Shown: positions 18,719-27,033 of the stretch, piece after piece
How the letters are laid out: each line of letters begins with the position of its first letter
How positions within the stretch are numbered: position 1 is the first letter of the stretch
Source: Burkholderia sp. NRF60-BP8
GTDB lineage: Bacteria; Pseudomonadota; Gammaproteobacteria; Burkholderiales; Burkholderiaceae
Length of the DNA stretch: 64,000 bases
NCBI RefSeq assembly: GCF_001522585.2
Contig: NZ_CP013372.1
Span: forward strand, 1,054,001-1,118,000
Direction of reading: 5' to 3'
The notes under the pieces: model-generated
The model's input: only the letters and a program-made list of their open reading frames with translations
Databases searched by the model: none
What the model was told of the DNA's origin: nothing
Program-made: the position numbers and the translations under genes

Positions 18719-20811
18719 GGCGTCTTGGTTCCCGGCGATTGCTGCATCTGCATCAGCGCGTTGATCGAGGTGGGGTCGAGGCGCGACTTCAGCGACATCA
18801 CGTCGCGCATCGCGTCGAGCTCCGGATGGCCGTTCAGGAAGTTGTCGGGGTAGTAGCCGAAATTCACGGCGCCCTCGCTGCGCAGCCGCCGCATCTGCGC
18901 AAGCAGCGTGCTGGCCGGCACGTCCTTGCGCGCGTGCCAGTCGTATGACTGCAGTTCGAACACGGTGCGCTGCAGCCCGCGCTGCTTCGTGCGCACCGCC
19001 TTCACGAGCTGGTCCAGCCAGCCCTCCGGGTCCTTCGCCTGCTCCATGTACGGCATCGCCATCAGCGCGACGTAGTCGTAGGCGGCGAGGAAATCGTCGT
19101 AGTTCTGCGCATACCACGCTTCCGATTCGGGCTTGAGCACCGGCATCGCGAAGATGTTGCGCGAGGTCAGCACGTCGCCGACGTTCTGGTGGGCCAGCAC
19201 GATCTGCTCGAGCTGCCGGGTCATGTCGATCAGGTAGCGCGTCTTCTGCCGTGTCCAGCGCTTCATCAGGTCGGGGTTCTCGCGGATCTTGCCGACGTCG
19301 GCCGGCAGCCCCCATTGCGCATAGGTGCGCAGCGCATGCCGGCTGGCATCCTCGTAGTCGTCGAGCACGGCGTCGTCGCTGAACAGGATGCCGCTGAACG
19401 ACGCGTGCTTGCTGAGATCCTCGTAGATTTGCTGGATCATCAGACGCGCATCGGGATCGAACGGGCTCAGCCGGAACACCCGCGTGCCGTTCTCGCGGGC
19501 CGGCGCGCCGCCGTATGCGCTGACGGCCTCGAGCTTGCGCTGCTTGTCGGCCGGCGGCCGGAACGCGAGCACCGGCATCCACGCGTACACCTGCACGTTG
19601 GAGCGCGTGTTGAGCTGCCACGCGGCGCGCGAGAACAGGTCGGAGCGCATCGGCAGGTGCCGGTTCGGGAAATACACCGCTTCGGCCACGCCCGTGCCGT
19701 TCGGGTCCGCATACGCCTGCAGGTACACCGACTTCGGCTGCATCCGGTAGATGCGCTCGATCAGCTTGCCGAGATTCGCTTCCTGGCGCGCGGGATCGGG
19801 ATCGTAGACCTGGTCGAGATCGACCTGCACGGTGCGCTCGGGCACGTCGACGTCGCCGCGATTGGACGCCGGCTCGCGCATCGAGCGCTCGAAGCCGCCG
19901 ATGTCGACGTCGTACATCATCAGGATCCGTCTCAGCCGGTCGAGCGGCACGTCCGGCGTATTCGGGCCGGCATCGAGGCTGAACTGGATGTCCATGCCGA
20001 GCGACGTCGATATCTGGCGCACGGGCTGGTTTTCCGCGCCGTATGGCCACACCATCGAGCGTGCGACGAGACCGGTGCGTTCGCGGATCTGCCGCACGCA
20101 GGTCTGCAGGTCGTCGTGCACGCGTGCGTGGAATTCGGCGTCGGTTTCATAGCGTTTCTGGTCCTGCAGGTAGAGATGCGACGTGGTCGCCGGCAATTCG
20201 TTGCCTTGCGGGTTCGCGACCGCGCCGTGATGGAGATTGTGGGTGTGGCAGCCGAGCTCGACGAATTCCGATTGCCCGAGCTTCTTCACCTCGTCCCACG
20301 ACAGGAAGTAGTCGCGCGGCACCTGAACCTTGTCGCTGATGCGGATCGGCGTATCCGGCGGCGTGTCGATCCACGCGGTGACGAGGCCCATCACGGCCGG
20401 ATACTTGAAGCGCTCGAGCAGCGGCAGCACCTTCGTGTAGTGGCTGCGGAAGCCGTCGTCGAACGTGAGCAGCACCGAGCGCGGCGGCAGCGGCTTGCCG
20501 CCGCGCCGCGACTCCTCGATCTGCTTGACCGTGATCGTGTGGTAGTTGTTGGTCTGCAGCCACGAGAAGATCGCGGTCAGCGTGCCGGTATCGACCGCGA
20601 ACGGATCGATGATCGCGTTCGGCGACGAAAACGACGCCATCAGGTTGTCGCGCACGTCGTGCATGCAGATCACGCGAAACGTCTTGCCGTCGGCCGGATC
20701 GGACGGCGGCAGCAGGTCGATCATCCTGGCGTTGGTCACGCCCGGAAACAGCGAACAGGCGGCAAACGTGCCGAGGCATCCGCACATGAAGGTCCGTCTG
20801 GATTGAAGCAT
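18715..20811 (-). CDS. pgaB: PNAG N-deacetylase lipoprotein with C-terminal glycoside hydrolase domain
   Basis: A 698-residue two-domain protein. An N-terminal signal with a probable lipobox (FAAC near residue 19) anchors it to the outer membrane. The polysaccharide deacetylase domain (about 45-310) shows the metal and catalytic motifs HDVRDN, LTFDDG and ELGCHTHNLHHG. The remaining 380 residues correspond to the GH153-type domain of PgaB that binds and cleaves partly deacetylated PNAG. It lies 15 bases after pgaA and overlaps pgaC. Deacetylation is required for export in E. coli. Confidence 0.95.
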   Translation of the reverse strand: MLQSRRTFMCGCLGTFAACSLFPGVTNARMIDLLPPSDPADGKTFRVICMHDVRDNLMASFSSPNAIIDPFAVDTGTLTAIFSWLQTNNYHTITVKQIEESRRGGKPLPPRSVLLTFDDGFRSHYTKVLPLLERFKYPAVMGLVTAWIDTPPDTPIRISDKVQVPRDYFLSWDEVKKLGQSEFVELGCHTHNLHHGAVANPQGNELPATTSHLYLQDQKRYETDAEFHARVHDDLQTCVRQIRERTGLVARSMVWPYGAENQPVRQISTSLGMDIQFSLDAGPNTPDVPLDRLRRILMMYDVDIGGFERSMREPASNRGDVDVPERTVQVDLDQVYDPDPARQEANLGKLIERIYRMQPKSVYLQAYADPNGTGVAEAVYFPNRHLPMRSDLFSRAAWQLNTRSNVQVYAWMPVLAFRPPADKQRKLEAVSAYGGAPARENGTRVFRLSPFDPDARLMIQQIYEDLSKHASFSGILFSDDAVLDDYEDASRHALRTYAQWGLPADVGKIRENPDLMKRWTRQKTRYLIDMTRQLEQIVLAHQNVGDVLTSRNIFAMPVLKPESEAWYAQNYDDFLAAYDYVALMAMPYMEQAKDPEGWLDQLVKAVRTKQRGLQRTVFELQSYDWHARKDVPASTLLAQMRRLRSEGAVNFGYYPDNFLNGHPELDAMRDVMSLKSRLDPTSINALMQMQQSPGTKTP

Positions 20812-20826
20812 TGCCCGATCTCCTTG

Positions 20827-23469
20827 CTAGAACGGCAGGTTGAGCGACAGGAAGCCGGTTTCGGAGCGCTCGCGCTGGCCGTCGTACGCGTGGCTGCTGA
20901 CCTCGACGCCGTAGCTCAGCGTGATGTCGTGCTTGAACGTCCACGCATGCTCGAGACGCGCGCTCCACAGCGGGCTGGTGCCGAAGCCGCGCTCGTTGTA
21001 CGCGCCGCCCGACACCGACAGGCGCTGTTGCAGCCCCGTGTCGCCCTTCTTCCACAGCGTCAGTTGATGCATGACGGTCGCCGCGGCCGCGTAGTCGCGC
21101 CCGGGGCTGAAGTAGGGCGCGTCCCGGCGCGTGTTGCTGTCGGTACCGAGATTCAGCGAGACGTTGACGAGCTGGTTCGCGGACGTGTACACGCGCTGCG
21201 TGGCGGTCGCCGCGATTTCCTGGTGCAGGTTCGAATCGCTGTAGCGGCTCACGCCGTAGCTCAGCTTGACTTCGCGCCGGTCGTTCTGGCGATACACGAC
21301 CTCGACGTTCGCGGAGCGGCCCCAGATGTGCGCGGCATACGCTTTCCACGGCAGCGAGTTGTCGTTGGTGTCGAGCCCGGCGCCGACCGTCCAGTAGTCG
21401 TTCAGTGCATACGCGATCGTCCCGCGGCCGCCGGTTCGGCCGTCCGAGCCCATCGAGCGCGTGACTTCGCCCAGCACCGTGAGCGGGCCGTGCCGGTAGT
21501 CGCCGCCGATGCCCGTGCGCGTGCGGCTGACTCTGCCGCCGTCGGTCTGCGCGAAACCGTAGAACGTGTGCGAAAACACGCGCCAGTTGTCGCCGAACGG
21601 TTGCGAATACACATAGCTGTCCGACGTGAAGCTGTTGTCGGCCAGCGCGCTGTTGCCGTGCTCGAAACTGAGGTCGGTCGTGAACACCGGGCTGCGGTAT
21701 GCGTTGTAGTCGCGTTTGAAGCCGCGCACGGCGCCGCTATCGGGGAACGTGTTGCCCAGGGTCTGGTCGACGGTCTTCGCGGTCGCGTAGTCGTCCGCCG
21801 TGAGCGACGCGCGGCCGAGGCCCGCGAGCATCTCGACGCTGTCCGGGTGATCGGTCAGCGACGCGCGATACATCGAGATCGCCTGGCGCGGATGGGCCTG
21901 GCCGGACACCGCATCGGCGTGCGCGGCGCGGATCTCCGCGTTGAACGGCACCTGTTGCTCGAGCTGTTCGAGCGCGGCGATCCCTTCGTTGGCGTGACCC
22001 GTGAAGATCAGGTATTGCGCACGCAGCCGGTAGTAGCGCAGGTAGTCGCTTTCTCCCGGACCGACGTGGGTCACTTGCTTGGCCGGCGGCAGCGACTTCT
22101 CCATGTCGTCGAGCACCTGCTTCGCTTGCGCCGCGCGGCCCTGGTCGACGTACGACCAGAACAGCCCTTCCTGCAACTCGATCGGACGCGTACGCGAGCC
22201 GTACTGGAAGCCGCGCGTCGCGCGATCCGTCGGCGATGCGGTGGCCTGCTTCAGCGCGCGCGCATACACGGCGTTCGCCTTGGCCGGCTCGCTCAGATAC
22301 AGATAGGCGTCGCCGACGGCCGCGAGCGCGTCGATCGAGATTTCCGCGTTGGACGGAATCGTCTCGAACGTCGCGACGGCCGTCTTCATGTCGCCGCGTG
22401 CCGCGAGGGCGACTACCCGGTCGCCCGCGAGCGCGGTGCGCACCGGCGTGTACTCCGGCGTGGCCGGTATCCGCTTGTCGAGGTCGTCGGCCGCGCGCAG
22501 CGCGCTGTCGATTCCGTCGAAGCGGTCCGAACTCGTCATCGAACGCGACTTGTCGCGTCCGCCGCGCACCTGCTGGCGAATCGACAGTTCTTCCAGTTGC
22601 GCGATGTCGACGGCGGAGAAGGCGTCGGGGCGAGCCTTCGCTTCATCGAGCGCCTTGACCGCGCCGCCGCTGGCCGCGAGGCCGAACACGTCGTTGCGCA
22701 CCGTCGCGACATCGGCCGTGCGCAGATTCGGCGCTTGTGCATTCGGTGCTTCGACGTCGGGCCCCTGCGATCGTTGGGTCGGCTCGCCGGGGAGCTGCGC
22801 ACCGGGCGACTGTGAAGTCGGTTGTGGGGACGACGGCGGTGCGGTACCGGACGGCTGGGTCACGGGCGCGGGCGCATTCGGCATCGGCGTGCCGGATGCC
22901 TGAGCGGTGAGCGTCGGCGTAGCGGGCGTAGCCGGCGGTGCAGCGGTCGCGGTCTGGGCGAGCTGCTGCGGTGCATCCGACTTTCGCTCGCGCGGCGCAG
23001 ACGTATCGGGCGGCGAAGTGTCGAATGCCTGGGCCAGCAGCATCGGCGCGTTCGACGCAGGCTCGACCGCTGCGGCGGCATTCGACGAGGTCGGCGCCTG
23101 CACCGCGGCGCTCGGTTGCGCGGCATCCGGGTCCACCACGACCGTGGTCGGCATCGCCGGGTTCGATCCCTGCGCGCTCTGCATCGACGCATCCGAGGCC
23201 CGAGCGATCGGCGTCGGCGCGTAAGGGGGCTGCGCGCCCGAACCCTGCGCGGCCTGCGTCGCCACGCCCGTCGGCTGCAGGTCGGGCGGCAGCGCATCCG
23301 GCGTGCCGCGGGATCCGGCGATTTCGCTCGCGCTGCGCGGCTCCGCGTCGCCTTCGGCGGCAAGGCACGAGCCGGACGCGACGAGCAGGCACAGAAGCGG
23401 CGCATGCAGGAGGATCCGCCGATTCGGCGGAGCGACGGTGGTGCATTGTTGTCGACGATTGTTGGCCAC
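20827..23469 (-). CDS. pgaA: PNAG export porin PgaA with enlarged low-complexity N-terminus
   Basis: An 880-residue outer-membrane protein. A signal peptide (about 1-38) is followed by roughly 200 residues rich in Pro, Ala, Thr, Gln and Ser. A TPR-containing periplasmic region follows at about 265-590 (for example ALAAVGDAYLYLSEPAKANAVYARAL), then a C-terminal beta-barrel ending in Phe (LSLNLPF). PgaA guides PNAG to the outer membrane by its TPRs and lets it out through the barrel. The low-complexity insert between signal and TPR is not part of the E. coli protein and makes this version longer. First structural gene of pgaABCD. Confidence 0.93.
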   Translation of the reverse strand: MANNRRQQCTTVAPPNRRILLHAPLLCLLVASGSCLAAEGDAEPRSASEIAGSRGTPDALPPDLQPTGVATQAAQGSGAQPPYAPTPIARASDASMQSAQGSNPAMPTTVVVDPDAAQPSAAVQAPTSSNAAAAVEPASNAPMLLAQAFDTSPPDTSAPRERKSDAPQQLAQTATAAPPATPATPTLTAQASGTPMPNAPAPVTQPSGTAPPSSPQPTSQSPGAQLPGEPTQRSQGPDVEAPNAQAPNLRTADVATVRNDVFGLAASGGAVKALDEAKARPDAFSAVDIAQLEELSIRQQVRGGRDKSRSMTSSDRFDGIDSALRAADDLDKRIPATPEYTPVRTALAGDRVVALAARGDMKTAVATFETIPSNAEISIDALAAVGDAYLYLSEPAKANAVYARALKQATASPTDRATRGFQYGSRTRPIELQEGLFWSYVDQGRAAQAKQVLDDMEKSLPPAKQVTHVGPGESDYLRYYRLRAQYLIFTGHANEGIAALEQLEQQVPFNAEIRAAHADAVSGQAHPRQAISMYRASLTDHPDSVEMLAGLGRASLTADDYATAKTVDQTLGNTFPDSGAVRGFKRDYNAYRSPVFTTDLSFEHGNSALADNSFTSDSYVYSQPFGDNWRVFSHTFYGFAQTDGGRVSRTRTGIGGDYRHGPLTVLGEVTRSMGSDGRTGGRGTIAYALNDYWTVGAGLDTNDNSLPWKAYAAHIWGRSANVEVVYRQNDRREVKLSYGVSRYSDSNLHQEIAATATQRVYTSANQLVNVSLNLGTDSNTRRDAPYFSPGRDYAAAATVMHQLTLWKKGDTGLQQRLSVSGGAYNERGFGTSPLWSARLEHAWTFKHDITLSYGVEVSSHAYDGQRERSETGFLSLNLPF

Positions 23470-23573
23470 GGTGTGTCCTCACTTTGAAACGATCACATCG
23501 GTTGCACGCCCGACGACGCGCGTCGCCGGTCGTCGCATCGCCGGGCAGCGAGGCCAGGCGTCGTCCGACCGGT

Positions 23574-24332
23574 TCACAGGCGGTTGCGGATCGCTTGTCC
23601 AAGCAGCGCGCGCGATTCGCTGTTCTTCGGGTCGATGGCGAGTGCACGGCTCGCGTTTTGCTCTACACAACTCCATTCGTCGATCCGTGCGCACCAGCGC
23701 GCCTTGGCCAGAGCGCGGGCGCCTTCCAGCTCGTCGTGCGTGACGCTGGTGGCCTCCATATGCGACGTGTCGGCGATATACGACTGCGGTTGCTGCTTCG
23801 GCACGGGGTCCGGATGTTTTCTCGTGCGCGCCAGCGTTTGCGAACGTGACGTCCGGTGCGCATCGCCCGGGCGCGCCGTACGGCTGCCGGTCGACGCGGC
23901 GTGCGGGTCGGCCGCGAGCTTCGTCGCCGGCAGATGCGCGCGGCGTGGGTGTTTCGGTTCGGAACGGGCCGTCGTGTCCGGCGGCGCGGCCGGTTCGACC
24001 GCGGCCGACATGGCAGGCGCAGCCGAGGCGGACGGCGGAACCGGCCCGGCCTGCGCGAGCGTCGACGTCGAGCCGGCGGTCGCCGCCGGGCCGGACGCAC
24101 CGCCGGTCGCGGTGACGATGAGCTTGCGGTACTTGCCGACGGCGGTTCCGATCACGCCGGCGATATCGTGCGTCACGCTCGCATGGCCGACCCTCGCGTC
24201 TCGCTCGACATACGCGAAAGCGCCGAAGATCGCGGCAAACGCGGCGATGCTGAGCGCCGCATTCTTTCCCGGACCCCACGAGGGTTTCGGCTGACGGACA
24301 GGCGAGTCGTCCGGTCGTTCTGCACGGGGCAT
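23574..24332 (-). CDS. Single-pass membrane protein with Ala/Pro linker and short TPR-like C-terminus (PNAG operon)
   Basis: A 252-residue protein with a Pro-rich cytoplasmic N-terminus, one transmembrane segment at about residues 26-43 and a disordered linker rich in Ala, Thr and Pro. The C-terminal 45 residues look like one TPR hairpin plus helix (ELEGARALAKARWCARI ... ASRALAIDPKNSESRALLG). It lies 104 bases upstream of pgaA on the same strand and is thus likely part of the exopolysaccharide operon. I do not recognise a named family. It may help tether the TPR domain of PgaA to the inner-membrane synthase; this is inference. Confidence 0.65.
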   Translation of the reverse strand: MPRAERPDDSPVRQPKPSWGPGKNAALSIAAFAAIFGAFAYVERDARVGHASVTHDIAGVIGTAVGKYRKLIVTATGGASGPAATAGSTSTLAQAGPVPPSASAAPAMSAAVEPAAPPDTTARSEPKHPRRAHLPATKLAADPHAASTGSRTARPGDAHRTSRSQTLARTRKHPDPVPKQQPQSYIADTSHMEATSVTHDELEGARALAKARWCARIDEWSCVEQNASRALAIDPKNSESRALLGQAIRNRL

Positions 24333-24394
24333 TCAAGACTCCTTGATTCGATGCGTTCCACGAATGACGTGATCGCAGCGGGGCGACGCGACGC

Positions 24395-24823
24395 TCACCA
24401 TCGCAACTGCGTCGTGAGCGTGCCCGTCTCGACGATCGCGAACTGGGTTGCTCCCTGATAGGTCCCTTCGACCCGATAGCTCGCATCGGGCACGCTGAAC
24501 AGGCAGCGCGATCCCGATGCGTTGAATTCGACGAGCACGCGTCCATGCCGGCGCAGGCGCACCTGCACGTTGGAGAGCGGCTGCCCGGTGTTTCCGGACA
24601 CGAAAGACACGCCCAGGTTGTACGGGCGGCCGTCGGGCGGCAGCGGCGCGGTACCGTCGATCCGCGCATCGCCGCAGATATACGAAATCACGTACCGGTT
24701 TGCTCCCGGACCGGACGCCGGCGGCGCCGAGGTCGCCGGTGTCTGTGCCATGGCGTTCATGCAGAGCGTGGAGAGCACGACGCTCAGAAAAGGGCGAGCA
24801 TGCTGTCGAAGCGAGGGTGACAT
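24395..24823 (-). CDS. Small exported protein, first gene of the PNAG operon
   Basis: A 142-residue protein with a signal peptide (MSPSLRQHARPFLSVVLSTL, cleaved after AMA near residue 27). The mature part of about 115 residues contains two Cys (YICGD, SRCLF) and many beta-strand-like segments (VQVRLRRHGRVLVEF), as in a small immunoglobulin-like or carboxypeptidase-regulatory-like domain. Start at 24823 chosen for GGGAG upstream; a reading from 24856 has none. It is 62 bases before the membrane-anchored gene. A periplasmic carbohydrate-binding or assembly role would suit the operon, but no family was recognised. Confidence 0.65.
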   Translation of the reverse strand: MSPSLRQHARPFLSVVLSTLCMNAMAQTPATSAPPASGPGANRYVISYICGDARIDGTAPLPPDGRPYNLGVSFVSGNTGQPLSNVQVRLRRHGRVLVEFNASGSRCLFSVPDASYRVEGTYQGATQFAIVETGTLTTQLRW

Positions 24824-24963
24824 TGCAATCTCCCGTCCGGAGTCGATGACGTGCACCGACCCCGAGTCGAATTTGCCAACGTTCTTTTTGCGACACGCTA
24901 TTGATACACGATGGTTTTTGAACCAACAACCGCGTGTGGCCCGAATGGGACGAGGGTAAAAGG

Positions 24964-24979
24964 TCCTATCTAAATAGGA
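24964..24979. promoter_or_regulatory. Inverted repeat TCCTAT-N4-ATAGGA
   Basis: Perfect six-base arms around a four-base centre, 141 bases upstream of the first PNAG-operon start codon. A plausible operator or short hairpin; the binding protein is unknown. Confidence 0.4.
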
Positions 24980-25326
24980 TAAGGAGGGATTGGTGAGGAT
25001 CGCTTATTGCTGAATAAAGTCGATATTGCCGAACATGAAAATTGCTCGTCGGTAGCGATGATCGAGCACGCTTTGAATCACGTCGGAGGTATCGACGTTC
25101 CTGCCGAAAAATAACGACTGATAAAAGAAACTATTGCACCGGGATCGGCGCAAATCCATGAAAACAGGGCTTCGAGTCGCACATCATGAAATGAGGGTGC
25201 GCCATTTTTGGTTATTCCGATACTTACAGGTAAATCGAAACTTGTGTAACAAGGTATTTCTGTCCTGAAAATCGGCCTGAATATTCTTACTTAATACGGA
25301 AAGCAGTAAAAAGTACGATATGAATT

Positions 25327-25340
25327 CGCAAACGTTTGCG
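25327..25340. promoter_or_regulatory. LacI/PurR-type palindromic operator candidate
   Basis: The perfect 14-base palindrome CGCAAACGTTTGCG has the central CG and the GCAAA/TTTGC half-sites typical of operators for the LacI/GalR family, and is close to the PurR consensus. It lies in the AT-rich region about 500 bases upstream of the PNAG operon. No LacI-family gene is in the window, so the regulator would be encoded elsewhere. Confidence 0.5.
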
Positions 25341-25422
25341 TTTTATCGAGATCGATTACAGTCGAGGAGGGATTAACGGCGTCGGATGGAATTATCGATT
25401 GCCGATGAAGGAACGCGCATGC

Positions 25423-25444
25423 GCGCCGTGGATATCCACGGCGC
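25423..25444. terminator. Perfect 22-base palindrome just after the lysR stop (possible terminator)
   Basis: Arms of 11 bases (GCGCCGTGGAT and its complement) with no unpaired centre, 11 to 32 bases beyond the stop codon of the leftward lysR gene. It overlaps a second palindrome, CGCGCATGCGCG at 25414-25425. There is no T-run, so it is either a weak or Rho-assisted terminator or a protein-binding site. Confidence 0.4.
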
Positions 25445-25454
25445 GAAGGCTTCA

Positions 25455-26450
25455 TCAGCGACTGCCGCTCGCGCTTCGCCGCGCGCTGCGCATCGCTGGT
25501 GCGGCCGCCTCTTCGGCGCCGATCGCACCGTCGATCGCCGTGCGCGGCCGGTTCATGATGTAGGCCCACAGCTGCTCGGCCGCGAGCCCGCGCTTGCGCG
25601 CCGATCGATACAGGCGGATTTCGAGTTCGGTGATCCAGTCGCCGGTGCCCGCGCACACGAGCGTGCCGTCAGCGAGCTCCTTCGCGACGCAGCTCTCGGG
25701 CAGCCAGCCGATGCCGTGCCCGGCCACGACCATGCCTTTCAGCGCTTCGGACATGTGCGTTTCGAAACACCGGTGCAGGACATATGGCTCGGTCGCATTC
25801 AACAGCAGCATCTCGACGATGTTGCCGAGAAAGGCGCCCGACGAATACGCGAGCAGCGGCAGCGGCGCATCGGGCGTGCCGGGCAGCTGGAATACCGGCT
25901 TGCCGTGCGCGTCGGGCGACGACACGGGCAGGATCCGCTCGACGCCCAGACTGACGAACGGGAAGTGGTTCGGGTCGAGCACGATCGGCAACTGCGGATG
26001 GTGATAGCCGAGCAGCAGGTCGCATTCGCCTTCGACCAGTTGCTGCACGCCTTCCGGCACGTTCACCGCATTGACGCGCGCGGTCACGTGGCCGACCTCG
26101 CCGTTGAGCCGCTTGAGCCATTCGGGAAACAGCGTGAACACGAGCGTATGCGCGACGGCGAAGCGCACGACCTGGTCGCTCGCCGCGAACTGGTCATAGC
26201 CGTTCACGAGATTGCGCGCCGCATACATGCTGCGCAGGATGTCCGCGGCGAGTCCGCGGAACATCTGGCCGGCGGGCGTCAGCGCGATCGGATTGATGCT
26301 CCGGTCCACCAGCTTCGCGTCCATCCAGGTTTCGAGAGCGGCGATTCGTCTGCTGAACGCCGACTGCGTCAGGTGCCGGTGACGCGCGGCCCGTGAAAAA
26401 CTCTTGGTATCCGCGAGGCTCAGGAAATCTTCCAGCCACTTTGCTTCCAT
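25455..26450 (-). CDS. LysR family regulator of the HypT (YjiE)-like branch
   Basis: A 331-residue LysR-type regulator. The N-terminus (WLEDFLSLADTKSFSRAARHR, then LTQSAFSRRIAALE) matches the pattern of HypT, the E. coli hypochlorite-responsive regulator, and the effector domain keeps AVAHTLVFTLFPEWL and MSEALKGMVVAGHGIGWLPE. Residues after about 300 form a basic, Ala-rich tail not needed by the family. It stands alone between the PNAG control region and an unannotated 580-base stretch. Its targets are unknown; control of the neighbouring PNAG operon is possible but not shown. Confidence 0.85.
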   Translation of the reverse strand: MEAKWLEDFLSLADTKSFSRAARHRHLTQSAFSRRIAALETWMDAKLVDRSINPIALTPAGQMFRGLAADILRSMYAARNLVNGYDQFAASDQVVRFAVAHTLVFTLFPEWLKRLNGEVGHVTARVNAVNVPEGVQQLVEGECDLLLGYHHPQLPIVLDPNHFPFVSLGVERILPVSSPDAHGKPVFQLPGTPDAPLPLLAYSSGAFLGNIVEMLLLNATEPYVLHRCFETHMSEALKGMVVAGHGIGWLPESCVAKELADGTLVCAGTGDWITELEIRLYRSARKRGLAAEQLWAYIMNRPRTAIDGAIGAEEAAAPAMRSARRSASGSR

Positions 26451-27033
26451 TTCGATCTTCGCTTTTTATAGTCGGGCGCCTGAAAGGCGGCGCCGTCTGC
26501 TGACCAACGTTCTAGCGTACCGCGCCTCGCGCCGGTCGGGCCGATGTTTTTTTTCGATGGGTGTCAGTCGAAATATGCATGGGCATTGTCGGCGGGATTA
26601 CGGCTGCATAGCGTTGAGGGGCCGGACCGGTTAACCGGACGGTTCACCGCATCGGACTGTCCCGGCCGCCCGGACGGCACTTCCCCTCAGGGCCGGCTGC
26701 GCCGTGTGCGTGCCGGCCCGCCCGCTGGCGGTCGTTCCGGGGGCCCGGCTCGCCGCTTTTGGTGCAGTGCAGATTGCACATCCGTGACACGCTGGAGAAC
26801 TATGTTCGTCGGGCGCGGCGCCGCATCGGCCGTGCGCGCTTGCGGCGCACGGCCGGCGCCCGTCGCGTCGGGCGCTGCACCGTTGTGGTGCGAAATGCCG
26901 CACGGGCGTGCCTGGGCGGCGCAAAACAGGGGGATATCGAAGGGATCGAGCAAGGCACGTTCCTTGCAAAGCATTCAGTACGCCGGTCCGGCATGCGCAA
27001 TGCCGGGGAAAACGATCGATGGAGAAAAGGTCG
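26451..27033. other. Intergenic region before the ATP-grasp cluster
   Basis: No credible gene seen on either strand; short open frames here lack ribosome sites and family features. It contains the palindrome CCGGTTAACCGG at 26627-26638 and a GC-rich stretch at 26640-26760. It probably carries the promoters of the leftward lysR and the rightward ATP-grasp operon, but I could not pick out a convincing -35/-10 pair. Confidence 0.4.

Larger units (their letters stand above)
24824..25454. promoter_or_regulatory. 630-base AT-rich non-coding region upstream of the PNAG operon
   Basis: No credible gene. The segment from about 24880 to 25400 is far richer in A and T than the rest of the window. It contains at least three notable palindromes (24964-24979, 25327-25340, 25423-25444), listed separately. 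It must hold the promoter of the leftward PNAG operon and the end of the lysR transcript. A long leader is possible. Confidence 0.6.

Noticed and set aside
19189..22815. A 1200-codon plus-strand open frame across pgaA and pgaB
   Set aside because: Antisense shadow; composition is Arg/Ala/Val-rich with no domain, while the minus strand has complete PgaA and PgaB proteins.
26755..26780. Possible sigma-54 promoter (GG ... TTGCA) before the ATP-grasp operon
   Set aside because: The distance between GG and GC is 13 bases, not the required 10.
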